The position numbers and the translations under genes were made by a program. Under the pieces are notes generated by a model. That model was not told where the DNA came from. It saw only the letters and a list, made by a program, of their open reading frames with translations, and made no database searches. Shown in pieces: positions 54,850 to 62,828 of a stretch of DNA of 64,000 bases; positions within the stretch are counted from its first letter, which is position 1, and each line of letters begins with the position of its first letter. The stretch comes from Marinobacterium nitratireducens (GTDB taxonomy: Bacteria > Pseudomonadota > Gammaproteobacteria > Pseudomonadales > Balneatricaceae). The DNA lies in assembly GCF_014645375.1 (NCBI RefSeq), contig NZ_BMLT01000004.1, forward strand, positions 1 to 64,000. The letters run 5' to 3'.

Positions 54850-56292
54850 ATGCTGTGGTTCCTGCTCGGAGTGACGCTGCTGATCGGCGGCTACTTCATC
54901 TACGGCAAGCTCATCGAACGCATCTTCGGCATCCGGCCGGAGCGCCAGACACCTGCCATTGCCAACAACGACGGCGTTGACTACGTGCCCATGTCCACCA
55001 AGAAGGTGTACCTGGTGCAGCTGCTCAACATCGCCGGCCTCGGCCCCATCTTCGGCCCGATTCTCGGCGCCCTGTACGGCCCCACCGCCCTGCTCTGGAT
55101 CGTCTTCGGCTCGATCTTCGCCGGCGCCGTGCACGACTACTTCTCCGGCATGCTGTCGGTTCGCGCAGGTGGCGCGTCGGTGCCGACCGTGGTCGGCCGC
55201 GAGCTCGGCGGCATCGCCAAGCAGTTCATGAACGGCTTTGCCGTGCTGCTGCTGCTGCTGGTCGGCGTGGTCTTCACCCTGGGCCCGGCCAAGCTGCTGG
55301 GCAACCTCTCCGGCACCTCGGTTCCGGTCTGGGTGGCGATCATCTTCGGCTACTACATGGTCGCCACCATCGTACCGATCGACAAGATCATCGGCCGCTT
55401 CTATCCGTTCTTCGGCGCGCTGCTGGTCTTCATGTCCGTCGGCCTGCTGATCGGCCTGGCCTTCAGCGACAAGCCGTTCTACGCCGCCGGCGTCACCCTG
55501 GACAACCTGCACCCGCAGGATCTGCCGCTGTGGCCGCTGCTGTTCATCACCATCGCCTGCGGTGCCCTGTCCGGCTTCCATGCCACCCAGTCACCGTTGA
55601 TGGCGCGCTGCATGGAAAACGAGCGCAACGGCCGCTTCGTGTTCTACGGCGCCATGATCGGCGAAGGCGTGATCGCGCTGATCTGGGCCACCCTGGGCAT
55701 GTCCTTCTACGACAGCCCGGAAGCCCTCAACGCCACCCTGGCGCAGGGCGGACCGGCCGCCGTGGTCAACGATGTCGCGACTTCGCTGCTCGGCGCCGTC
55801 GGCGGACTGCTGGCGATCCTCGGCGTGGTGGTGCTGCCGATCACCTCCGGCGACACCTCCTTCCGCGCCGCGCGACTGATTCTGTCGGACTTCCTCAGGT
55901 TCGACCAGAAGCCGGTCGCCAAGCGACTGATGGTGGCACTGCCGCTGTTCGCCGTCGGCTTCCTGATCAGCCAGATGGACTTCAACGTGATCTAGCGCTA
56001 CTTCGGCTGGGCCAACCAGATGACCGCGGTGATCATGCTCTGGGCCGCCGCCGCCTGGCTCAAGCGCCACGACAAGTTCCACTGGGTCTGCACCGTGCCG
56101 GCGACCTTTATGACCGGTGTCGTCAACGCCTACCTGCTGTCGGCGGAAATCGGCTTCGGCCTGTCGCTCGATATCGCGGGCCCGGTCGGCATTGCCTCCT
56201 CCGTCCTCGTACTGGGCTGGCTGCTGCTGCGTGGCCGCCGCGAGCAGGACCAGGACGACGCCTCGTCGGCACTGGCCATCGAGCGGACCTGA
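54850..56292 (+). pseudogene. CstA/BtsT-family transporter interrupted by one amber codon
   Basis: An open frame of 381 codons (54850-55995) ends in TAG where the family has Trp (NVI-stop-RYFGWANQM; TGG to TAG is one change). The same frame then continues intact for 98 more codons to TGA at 56292, giving the full 480-residue short-type CstA. Family features: LLNIAGLGPIFGPILGALYG near residue 58, ACGALSGFHATQSPLMARCME near 235, TSGDTSFRAARLI near 345 and the downstream helix AVIMLWAAAAWLKR. The family imports pyruvate or peptides with protons. A terminator follows, and BtsR motifs precede it. It may be a recent pseudogene, a read-through case, or a sequencing error. Confidence 0.85.
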
Positions 56293-56334
56293 CCTGAGCG
56301 GGCACCGAAAGGGCCCGCCGGACAAAGCACCGGT

Positions 56335-56371
56335 ACGCCGCCTGGAACCCAGTTCCAGGCGGCGTTTTTTT
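56335..56371 (+). terminator. Strong Rho-independent terminator
   Basis: A perfect 14-bp stem (arms starting ACGCCGCCTGG and ending CCAGGCGGCGT) with loop CCA is followed by seven T residues, 42 bases after the end of the cstA-like gene. Its position implies the full gene, not the truncated one, was the transcription unit. Confidence 0.95.
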
Positions 56372-56460
56372 GGGTTCATCGCAGATAAGCGGGAAAGTGA
56401 TGAGTGACTGGCCGGTCTGCTTGCCACCATTCGATGACTACATTACCTCAGTGCCACCGC

Positions 56461-56573
56461 CCTTCCCGCGAACTCACCGTCATTCCCGCGAACTCAACGT
56501 CATTCCCGCGAACGCGGGAATCCATAAACTCCGGGAACTGCTGGCTCCCCGCTTACGCGGGAATGACGGCCCC
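56461..56573. repeat. 72-bp inverted-repeat element, second copy, with 20-bp tandem units
   Basis: Three 20-bp units at 56461-56480, 56481-56500 and 56501-56520, each starting C(A/C)TTCCCGCG, run into an element with GGGAATCCATAAACT... and CCGCTTACGCGGGAATGACGG. It is the reverse complement of the element near 27284. It lies in the 425-base gap between the cstA terminator and the reductase gene; the remainder shows nothing notable. Confidence 0.75.
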
Positions 56574-56717
56574 AAGAAAGATTTTGCCGGCACCTGGGCC
56601 TGCAATTCGAGCCAATAGCACCGATAATGGAGCAGCCTTTACAGAGCCAGGGAGATTGGGCGTGAGATTTAAGGTATGCCGGACAGAAGCCACCGCCTGC
56701 AACGGAGTGGCAGCCGC

Positions 56718-58055
56718 ATGAAACCGATCAAGATCGCCTTTGCCGCGACGCTGTTGCTCGTCACCGCCCTATGGCTGCTGGCGGACGGCCCCCTGCCCGA
56801 GCAACTGAACTATTTTTCCTTCCGTCATCTCTATGTCCAGTTCACCGGTATTCTCGCCATTGCCCTGATGAGCGTCGCCATGCTGCTGGCGCTGCGCCTG
56901 CCACGGCTCGAGCAGGCACTGAAGGGGCTCGACAAGGTTTACCGCCTGCATAAGTGGCTCGGTATCGCGGCGCTGGGGCTGGCCGTGGTGCACTGGTGGC
57001 TGGCGCAGGGCACCAAATGGATGGTCGGCTGGGGCTGGCTGAGCCGGCCGCAGAGGGGCGGCGGGCATCAGGGTCCCGAGCTTTCCGGCGTCGAACAATG
57101 GATTCGCGGACAGCGGGGGCTCGCGGAGTCGCTAGGCGAATGGGCCTTTTACGCAACGGCAATTTTGATCACGCTGGCGCTGGTCAAGGCCTTTCCGTAC
57201 CGCTGGTTTCGCAAGACCCATACCTGGCTGGCGCCGGCCTACCTGGTGCTGGTCTACCACAGCCTGATATTGACCGAAACCGACTACTGGTCGCAGCCGG
57301 TCGGATGGCTGCTGGCCGCGTTGCTGCTCGGCGGGACCCTAGCGGGCCTGCTGGTACTGAGCGGGCGTGTCGGGCGCCGGCGCCAGGTGGCGGGCGCCAT
57401 GCGCTCGGTCAAATGGTATCCGGGTGTGCGGGTCGTGGAGGGCTGTATCGATCTGGAGCCCGGCTGGCCAGGTCACAGGCCAGGCCAGTTCGCCTTCGTC
57501 ACCTCGAAAAGCTCCGAGGGCGCGCACCCCTATACCATCGCCTCTGCCTGGAACGACGAGGACCCGAGCCTGACCTTTATCGTCAAGTCCCTGGGCGACT
57601 GGACCGGCCAGCTCAACGACTGGCTCAAGCCCGGCCTGCCGGTCACCGTCGAGGGCCCCTATGGCAGCTTCGACTTCGAGGATGACCGCCCGCATCAGAT
57701 CTGGATCGGCGCCGGCATCGGCATCACCCCATTCATCGCCATGCTCAAACACCTCAAACGCCACCCGGACGGACGGCCGATCGACCTTTTCCACAGCACC
57801 GCCGATGTCGACCAGTCGGCGCTGGACAAGCTCACCGCCGATATCAGTGCCGCCGGCGTACGGCTGCACCTGACGATCACCCCGGAAGACGGTTACCTGA
57901 CCGCCGAACAGATTCGCGCCGCCGTGCCCGAGTGGCGGCAGGCGAGCCTGTGGTTCTGCGGTCCGGCCGAGTTCGGTGCCGCACTGCGCAAGGACTTCAT
58001 CAACGCGGGAATGCCCGCCGAGCACTTTCATCAGGAGCTGTTCGAGATGCGCTAG
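56718..58055 (+). CDS. Ferric-reductase-like transmembrane flavoprotein
   Basis: A 445-residue protein counted from ATG 56718 (the in-frame upstream start lacks support). Six helices occupy residues about 8-215, with haem-ligand type His residues (FRHLYVQF, LHKWLG, VHWWLAQG, KTHTWLAP, VYHSLIL). The FAD domain (PGQFAFVTSK, HPYTIASAW) and NAD domain (GAGIGITPFIAMLKHL, then CGP near the C-terminus) follow. It transfers electrons from NAD(P)H through flavin and haem to an acceptor such as ferric iron or oxygen. It is convergent with a small cytochrome c gene. Confidence 0.9.
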   Translation: MKPIKIAFAATLLLVTALWLLADGPLPEQLNYFSFRHLYVQFTGILAIALMSVAMLLALRLPRLEQALKGLDKVYRLHKWLGIAALGLAVVHWWLAQGTKWMVGWGWLSRPQRGGGHQGPELSGVEQWIRGQRGLAESLGEWAFYATAILITLALVKAFPYRWFRKTHTWLAPAYLVLVYHSLILTETDYWSQPVGWLLAALLLGGTLAGLLVLSGRVGRRRQVAGAMRSVKWYPGVRVVEGCIDLEPGWPGHRPGQFAFVTSKSSEGAHPYTIASAWNDEDPSLTFIVKSLGDWTGQLNDWLKPGLPVTVEGPYGSFDFEDDRPHQIWIGAGIGITPFIAMLKHLKRHPDGRPIDLFHSTADVDQSALDKLTADISAAGVRLHLTITPEDGYLTAEQIRAAVPEWRQASLWFCGPAEFGAALRKDFINAGMPAEHFHQELFEMR

Positions 58056-58067
58056 GGAACCCGCAAT

Positions 58068-58391
58068 TCAGTCGCCAAAATCGAACGGCGACGGATCGCC
58101 GGGCTCTATACGGGAGAAGTAATCGGCCGCCGCGTCGATCTGGGCGTCATCCAGGTAAGCCGCGACCTTGTCCATGGTACTGTCCGGTATCAGGCGGTCT
58201 CGGTGCCCGCGCAGGATCTCGACAATCGCGGACCGCTCCATACCGGCCAGACGCGGCCACCCTGGCATACCCGGAAGCCCCTGCGCCTGGTGGCACTCGA
58301 CGCAGCCCGCAACCGCCGCGGGCACCTCGTCCCGCCCCTGCGCCCACACCGGCAGCGCCAGGCACAGCACCGCGACTACAGCTCGCCTCAT
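58068..58391 (-). CDS. Small periplasmic cytochrome c
   Basis: A 107-residue protein counted from ATG 58391 (GGAG 9 bases upstream; a longer frame to 58487 is rejected). Signal peptide residues 1-19 (VVAVLCLALPVWAQG). One haem site CVECH near residue 30 (CxxCH), then QAQGLPGMPGWPRLAG and a probable Met ligand in STMDKVAAYL. Class I, c553-like. It is an electron carrier whose partner is unknown; the convergent flavocytochrome-type gene is suggestive but not coupled. Confidence 0.88.
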   Translation of the reverse strand: MRRAVVAVLCLALPVWAQGRDEVPAAVAGCVECHQAQGLPGMPGWPRLAGMERSAIVEILRGHRDRLIPDSTMDKVAAYLDDAQIDAAADYFSRIEPGDPSPFDFGD

Positions 58392-58906
58392 CCGTTTCGC
58401 TCCATACAACCACTCTCCGCCAACCAGGCGTTGCACGCCTGACGCCTCACCACCAGGCCCCAGTATAGCCGCCCGACCTTTCAACAACGTCGCTAGTTCG
58501 CGACTTAGCGGCTAGACTCTGGACTCGACAATTAAATCCTTTCTCACCGGCTCAAAGAGACCGGCCCCTGCGGTAGCCGGGACGTTTGGGATATTCGGTA
58601 ATTTCGGAAATATTTTAAGATAGCAAACCTGCTTGTGGCGGCGGTGACGATAAGAAGGGACAGTTGATAGGTTAGCATCTTGTCCCTGGCTCGGGCCTGG
58701 CGCTATATACCATTTGGTAACCGGGAAATGGGGGCAAGATACCTTTTGAGTTTCGATCAAAGCTTGAGCAACAAAAAAGTTATTTAAATACAATGAGTTG
58801 TAATACGCGAAAACTTCACATGATCTATAAAAAGGTATACTTTCTAATAATTATTATGAGGCCGGAGGCCTCATTAACAGACTGTTAAATTTTAGAGGCA
58901 TCCTGC
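58392..58906. other. Transition region at the left border of the cassette array
   Basis: No gene is supported in these 515 bases. GC falls steeply from about 58.7 kb. It contains an inverted pair ATCTTGTCCC / GGGGCAAGAT (near 58677 and 58733), a perfect hairpin ATGAGGCC-GGA-GGCCTCAT (58856-58874) and, overlapping it, the palindrome TTAACAG-A-CTGTTAA (58874-58888). The last ends in GTTAAAT (58884-58890), which fits the GTTRRRY recombination core. This could be the first cassette's junction. No attI or integrase is recognisable. Confidence 0.55.
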
Positions 58907-59464
58907 GTGATTTATGAGGCATCAAAGAAAGGCGTAGCTTTATTAGCTGCGATTACTCCAAATACACTTATCCCTAAACTTGGTGAAAAAGTCACTTCTG
59001 AGAAGGTTGAGTTCTATATATGGGCTGAGATATACCTAACGTTACGTTTGATTTTTTCAGTTGTTGCGGTTTGCTTCCTGCCAAAATTGTTGGCCGTAGG
59101 AATAGTTATCGGAGTAATTCAAGCAGGGTCTTTAATATACCTACTTAAGATAGTCTTTCCTGAAGAAAAGCGAGGGTTAAGAGACCCTGCTAGATCCTTA
59201 TTTTTTGCTCTTGGCCACTATTTAGAAATAGGCTTTTCTATGGCTTATATATATTGGTCCTGGGGTGAGTTTTCGAGAGATATTATTGGTCGGATAGATA
59301 GTGTTTATTATAGCTTTGTTACCATGACGACACTTGGATACGGAGATATTTACCCTAAGTCAGACCTAACCAAAATACTTGCCACGGGACAAACTTTGGT
59401 AGGTATGTTTATGTTTGCAATAGTAATCGGGCTATTTTTGTCAAGGTCTAGCCAAGAACATTAA
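58907..59464 (+). CDS. Cassette 1: K+ channel-like membrane protein
   Basis: A 185-residue protein starting at GTG 58907. Hydrophobic segments lie at about 40-58, 60-82, 98-120 and 157-178. A pore loop precedes the last one, with the selectivity filter TLGYGD at about 142-147 (FVTMTTLGYGDIYPKS), typical of Ion_trans_2 potassium channels. There is no cytoplasmic regulatory domain. AT-rich composition and an attC directly after the stop mark it as a gene cassette. It may alter membrane potential or K+ flow; the biological purpose is unknown. Confidence 0.82.
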   Translation: MIYEASKKGVALLAAITPNTLIPKLGEKVTSEKVEFYIWAEIYLTLRLIFSVVAVCFLPKLLAVGIVIGVIQAGSLIYLLKIVFPEEKRGLRDPARSLFFALGHYLEIGFSMAYIYWSWGEFSRDIIGRIDSVYYSFVTMTTLGYGDIYPKSDLTKILATGQTLVGMFMFAIVIGLFLSRSSQEH

Positions 59465-59466
59465 AA

Positions 59467-59519
59467 ATTTAACAAGCAAAGGCAGCGGATGCTACGCACC
59501 GCTGCTTTGAGCGCTATGT
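59467..59519 (+). repeat. attC site 1
   Basis: R'' ATTTAAC and R' GCTATGT (one base off GTTATGT) flank an imperfect palindrome: CAAAGGCAGCGG pairs with CCGCTGCTTTG, leaving one unpaired G, the extrahelical base expected in attC. 53 bp. Confidence 0.85.
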
Positions 59520-60412
59520 GTAAAAAGATGATGAGAAATTTTAGCAAATTAGAAAAACAAATTATCTTAAGAATGATTGAGCTTGATGGAATTTCAGGGC
59601 CACTCAATGTTCTTAGTAATATTTATCATTCATTTCCACAAGAGTTGAACATTCCTAATTATTGTTACATAGATGTAAAATCTGAATCCGACGTAACATT
59701 AAAGTTAAAGTCTGATCTATTTAATAGTGGATCGATAGATCTTAATTCAATTGATGAAAAAATTTCTAAAATGATGCTTTCAGCTGTTATGTTATTTGAG
59801 CATCTTGAAAGCGAAGGATTGGCATACTTTGTTGGTGACATTGGAATTAGTAGCATAGGTGAGATCTGTTCGGATGAGCAATATATAACTTTTGATTCCT
59901 TAGAAAAAGAAATTAAAATACTAATTTATAAATACACTAGGAAAAGAATATTTGTTACCGAGTCTCTTAAAGTTCTTTCGGAGAGTGGTTCTAAATCTGA
60001 AGAAGTAATAAGACATGAGATTGCCCAAGCGTCAACAAAAAAACAGTTAAAATATACGCAATTTGCTTTAGCTTTTACATTTTTAGGTTTACTTGTTTCT
60101 ATATTTTTACCAATGTATTCAGTTTCAGATATTAATATTAAAAATACTCCGATTAAGATGAGCTTGGATGAATCACGCCTGAATATCATAAAAAACGATT
60201 TAGATGAACTGTTAACTCAAATAAAAGAAACTCGGGATCTCATTGATATAGAAAAAAATAAAAATAATACTATGGATGAAAAGATTATGGAAACATCTAA
60301 AATGACCGATTTTCTAGTAGAAAAAATTGATGCTTTAAATTATAGATTATCGAAGATTCAAAGTGCACATAACAAGTCAATACAACCGACCGCTAACGCG
60401 TCGGCTGATTGA
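59516..60412 (+). CDS. Cassette 2: membrane protein with coiled-coil tail, unknown
   Basis: About 298 residues from ATG 59516 inside the attC R' end (ATG 59528 or 59531 also possible). The N-terminal 160 residues are soluble and mixed. One helix at about 180-202 (FALAFTFLGLLVSIFLPMY) is followed by a Lys/Asp/Glu-rich coiled coil (about 220-285). The last 14 residues (HNKSIQPTANASAD) are encoded by the following attC site, because the reading frame runs through it to TGA. Very AT-rich. No family recognised. Confidence 0.7.
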   Translation: MCKKMMRNFSKLEKQIILRMIELDGISGPLNVLSNIYHSFPQELNIPNYCYIDVKSESDVTLKLKSDLFNSGSIDLNSIDEKISKMMLSAVMLFEHLESEGLAYFVGDIGISSIGEICSDEQYITFDSLEKEIKILIYKYTRKRIFVTESLKVLSESGSKSEEVIRHEIAQASTKKQLKYTQFALAFTFLGLLVSIFLPMYSVSDINIKNTPIKMSLDESRLNIIKNDLDELLTQIKETRDLIDIEKNKNNTMDEKIMETSKMTDFLVEKIDALNYRLSKIQSAHNKSIQPTANASAD

Positions 60413-60422
60413 GGCGTTATGG
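60367..60422 (+). repeat. attC site 2
   Basis: R'' ACATAAC and R' GTTATGG flank TCAATACAACCGAC pairing with GTCGGCTGATTGA, with an extrahelical A. 56 bp. It is read through by the cassette 2 gene. Confidence 0.88.
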
Positions 60423-60431
60423 TTTATAAGC

Positions 60432-60809
60432 ATGAACTTAGATAATTTACCAACCGATAATTTATATAAGTTTGTTTCACTTGGCGGCCTCGTGTTGGTG
60501 TTGTTCTCACTTGTATATCTTAGGCCGCTAGTATGGGAGCAAAAAATAGAAGTGGCTAAACTAGCTGCTGAGGTAAAATTTTATAGATCACAAGAAGCAA
60601 AAGAAGAAATGGATGTTGAAAAGCTAGTTGGGTTCGAGATTAAACTAGCCGAATTAAGAGAGAAGAATTTGCAGATAAAAGATCTTCTGTTAGATGCTAG
60701 AGTGCTTTTATATCTCGGTGGTTTCTTAACACTCTTTGGCTTTAATCTGTGGTACATCAGAGTACAAAGACCCAACGATAAGATATTGTCAAATGAAGCT
60801 AATAAATAA
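60432..60809 (+). CDS. Cassette 3: two-helix membrane protein with coiled coil
   Basis: A 125-residue protein (ATG 60432). Helix 1 is at about 15-33 (FVSLGGLVLVLFSLVYL) and helix 2 at about 90-110 (LLYLGGFLTLFGFNLWYI). An intervening charged coiled coil (EVAKLAAEVKFYRSQEAKEE, then VGFEIKLAELREKNLQIKDL) should form a hairpin on one side of the membrane. Function unknown. Confidence 0.7.
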   Translation: MNLDNLPTDNLYKFVSLGGLVLVLFSLVYLRPLVWEQKIEVAKLAAEVKFYRSQEAKEEMDVEKLVGFEIKLAELREKNLQIKDLLLDARVLLYLGGFLTLFGFNLWYIRVQRPNDKILSNEANK

Positions 60810-60896
60810 CCATAACAATTTGCTGTTGTCGCCGCTTCGCGGCTGGGACCTCCGTTGCGCTGCGCTTCACTCCGGCCCCAAAGCAAGGCGTTAGCC
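60810..60896 (+). repeat. attC site 3
   Basis: R'' CCATAAC and R' GTTAGCC. The long 87-bp type: TTTGCTGTTGTCG and GCTGGGACC pair with GGCCCC and AAGCAAGGCG, with a GCG-rich terminal loop. Confidence 0.88.
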
Positions 60897-60909
60897 AGAT
60901 GAAGCATCG

Positions 60910-61332
60910 ATGAAAAAATTTGATACTGTTGCACAACTAGACGAATGGGGTTGCGGTGTTGCGTGCGTTGCATCTCTTCTTGGAATTTCTTACAGGGAAG
61001 CCTATTGGTATCTTAGAGAAGAAAAAGGTGAAGCCATAAATCGCGGAACTCCTGGTTTAGAGCCGCACCACATAGCCTTGGCGCTACAAAAGTGGAAAGT
61101 TAAGGTTGTTATGGATTGGGAAGAGTCCAATGACTTTCCTAACGGAACTATAGTGTGCGTTGAAGGTTCTGAGCCGTATGATGGCTGCCATTACATACTC
61201 CGTACGCCTTATGGGTGGACGGACCCATGGGTTAACATGGATACCCCAAACGAAGCTAGACGTGCTGAACATATTGAATCATACCCGGAAGGTACTTGGT
61301 TTTTATTTGCTCTCATCCCAATAACGGGCTAA
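60910..61332 (+). CDS. Cassette 4: C39-peptidase-like protein
   Basis: A 140-residue protein (ATG 60910 with GAAGCATCG upstream, weak ribosome site). WGCGVACVASLLGISYREAY places Cys15 as the nucleophile. GCHYILRTPYGWTDPWV gives His94 and Asp105, the C39 catalytic order Cys-His-Asp. There is no transporter domain or signal, so it is not a bacteriocin exporter. A stand-alone papain-like protease or an inactive binding domain is possible. The stop lies in the attC R''. Confidence 0.72.
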   Translation: MKKFDTVAQLDEWGCGVACVASLLGISYREAYWYLREEKGEAINRGTPGLEPHHIALALQKWKVKVVMDWEESNDFPNGTIVCVEGSEPYDGCHYILRTPYGWTDPWVNMDTPNEARRAEHIESYPEGTWFLFALIPITG

Positions 61333-61383
61333 CAGGAAAAATCAGGCGGACGCGTAAACGCGCCGCTTTTTTAAGCGTTAGCG
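61327..61383 (+). repeat. attC site 4
   Basis: R'' GGCTAAC and R' GTTAGCG flank AAAAATCAGGCGGACGCG pairing with CGCGCCGCTTTTTT. 57 bp, short-loop type with an unpaired base. Confidence 0.88.
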
Positions 61384-61429
61384 CTTATACGAAACGCTAC
61401 TGTTGATATCACGGGAACAACCTATCCGA

Positions 61430-62743
61430 ATGGAAAAACCAGACGACATTCATAGCCTATCGCCTTTTGAGCGGCGCGCTGTTGCGGAAAGCTACAAACT
61501 GCTAGCTGAGGCACAAGAAATTGAAGATAGGCGTAACAGATCTTGGTATAAAGATCATGGCGTATTTAGGGCGGTTATCGCTGGCATCATTGCAGCAGGC
61601 TTATTGTCTGCATGGGCAGTAGAGTACTTTTCGCCAATTTTAGAAACAAGAACTAGAATCGCAGAGCTAAACGCAATTGACCTAAATAGTAAGTATACTC
61701 AATTAAAAAGTGATTTTATAAAAGTAAGTAGTGAGCGAGATAGCGCATTATCGCTACAGAAAAACGAGATAATGCAGCAGCTCACTATAAGGAGCAATGT
61801 CGAACTGCTTACAAAGAACTTGAATTCTGCCTTATTGGAAATGGATCAGCTTCGTAGGGAAATACCGCACAACTCGAACTCCGATCCGCTTTTTCTAGAG
61901 AAGTTAAATAACTTTTCAGTACGTCTAGAGGAAATTTCGCAATCCGTCCAGTCAAATAGAAAAGAGATTGCGAGGGTTTCCGTGTTTTCGGAAACCACTG
62001 AGTTAGCAAATCTAGATTCGAATCAAGAAACTAATGGTACAACATCAACCTATGTGCCGATTGATCAGAACACATATATAGAAGATGAAAAGTTATTTTT
62101 TAGTTTTTTCTGCGCTGAGTGTCTACTTAATTTCGAGACAGATTATTTTTCTCAAAACAAGCAGAAAATCTTAGCCTATGCTGAAAAAAGCATGAAGGGT
62201 GACACGGGGAAGCTAGTTGCTGAGATTGGAAATTTGCTTTCGAATGAAGAAAAGTACTCCATAGATGAAAAGTTAAATCACGTAAACGAATTGTGGAATA
62301 CTTTGCGCATTGTGCCAGACGAAGATATTGATAAGTGGTACGATCCGATAGACATGATATACAGAGGTGGCGGGGATTGCGAGGATTTTGCCTTGGCGAA
62401 ATATGTCACGTTAAGAGCTTTAGGAGTCGAAAATGATTATCTTCTAATAGCATACATGAAAGACACGAAAATAAATGAAGCTGTAATGGTTTTATTGTAC
62501 TCAAAAAGCAAGTTCACGAATGGTGACTATGAAGTATTAGATGGAAGATCGAACAGCATTGAAGCATTGACGGACAGACAGGATTTAACTCCGGTATATA
62601 TGTTTAATTCGGAATACTTGTATCTTGCCGCAGGGAAACAATCAATTAGAAAAGTCGGGTCTTCTGGTCAGATATCAAAATGGACTGAATACTTATCCGC
62701 TAGAGCGACGTATTATAAAAACGATACGCTAACAAAGCCGTAA
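61430..62743 (+). CDS. Cassette 5: membrane-anchored LapG-like (BTLCP) protein lacking the catalytic His
   Basis: A 437-residue protein from ATG 61430 (TTG 61403 alternative). One helix at about 44-64 (FRAVIAGIIAAGLLSAWAVEYF), then a long coiled coil (about 75-190). The C-terminal domain (about 225-420) matches the transglutaminase-like LapG family: WYDPIDMIYRGGGDCEDFAL with Cys317, LRALGVENDYLLIAYMKD, EAVMVLLYS, and VLDGRS with Asp371, then ALTDRQDLTPVYMFN. In LapG the segment before MVL is QAH, the catalytic His; here it is EAV (Val352). Cys and Asp are kept. A catalytically dead or regulatory homologue is predicted. It may interact with LapA-type adhesins, such as the one at the left end of this window. 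Confidence 0.8.
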   Translation: MEKPDDIHSLSPFERRAVAESYKLLAEAQEIEDRRNRSWYKDHGVFRAVIAGIIAAGLLSAWAVEYFSPILETRTRIAELNAIDLNSKYTQLKSDFIKVSSERDSALSLQKNEIMQQLTIRSNVELLTKNLNSALLEMDQLRREIPHNSNSDPLFLEKLNNFSVRLEEISQSVQSNRKEIARVSVFSETTELANLDSNQETNGTTSTYVPIDQNTYIEDEKLFFSFFCAECLLNFETDYFSQNKQKILAYAEKSMKGDTGKLVAEIGNLLSNEEKYSIDEKLNHVNELWNTLRIVPDEDIDKWYDPIDMIYRGGGDCEDFALAKYVTLRALGVENDYLLIAYMKDTKINEAVMVLLYSKSKFTNGDYEVLDGRSNSIEALTDRQDLTPVYMFNSEYLYLAAGKQSIRKVGSSGQISKWTEYLSARATYYKNDTLTKP

Positions 62744-62807
62744 ACTCGGACGCATTTTTCGTTCGCTACACTCACTACAAATGCGCCGGTTACGGCAAGC
62801 GTTATGT
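62727..62807 (+). repeat. attC site 5
   Basis: R'' CGCTAAC and R' GTTATGT flank GCCGTAAACTCGG and CGCATTT pairing with AAATGCGCCGGTTACGGC. 81 bp; the end of cassette 5 is encoded within it. Confidence 0.88.
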
Positions 62808-62828
62808 ATCTGGAAAAGGGAGAAAGGT

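Noticed and set aside
58512-58793. 93-codon minus-strand frame at the array border
   Set aside because: No ribosome site, no recognisable family, and it spans several inverted repeats; treated as chance.
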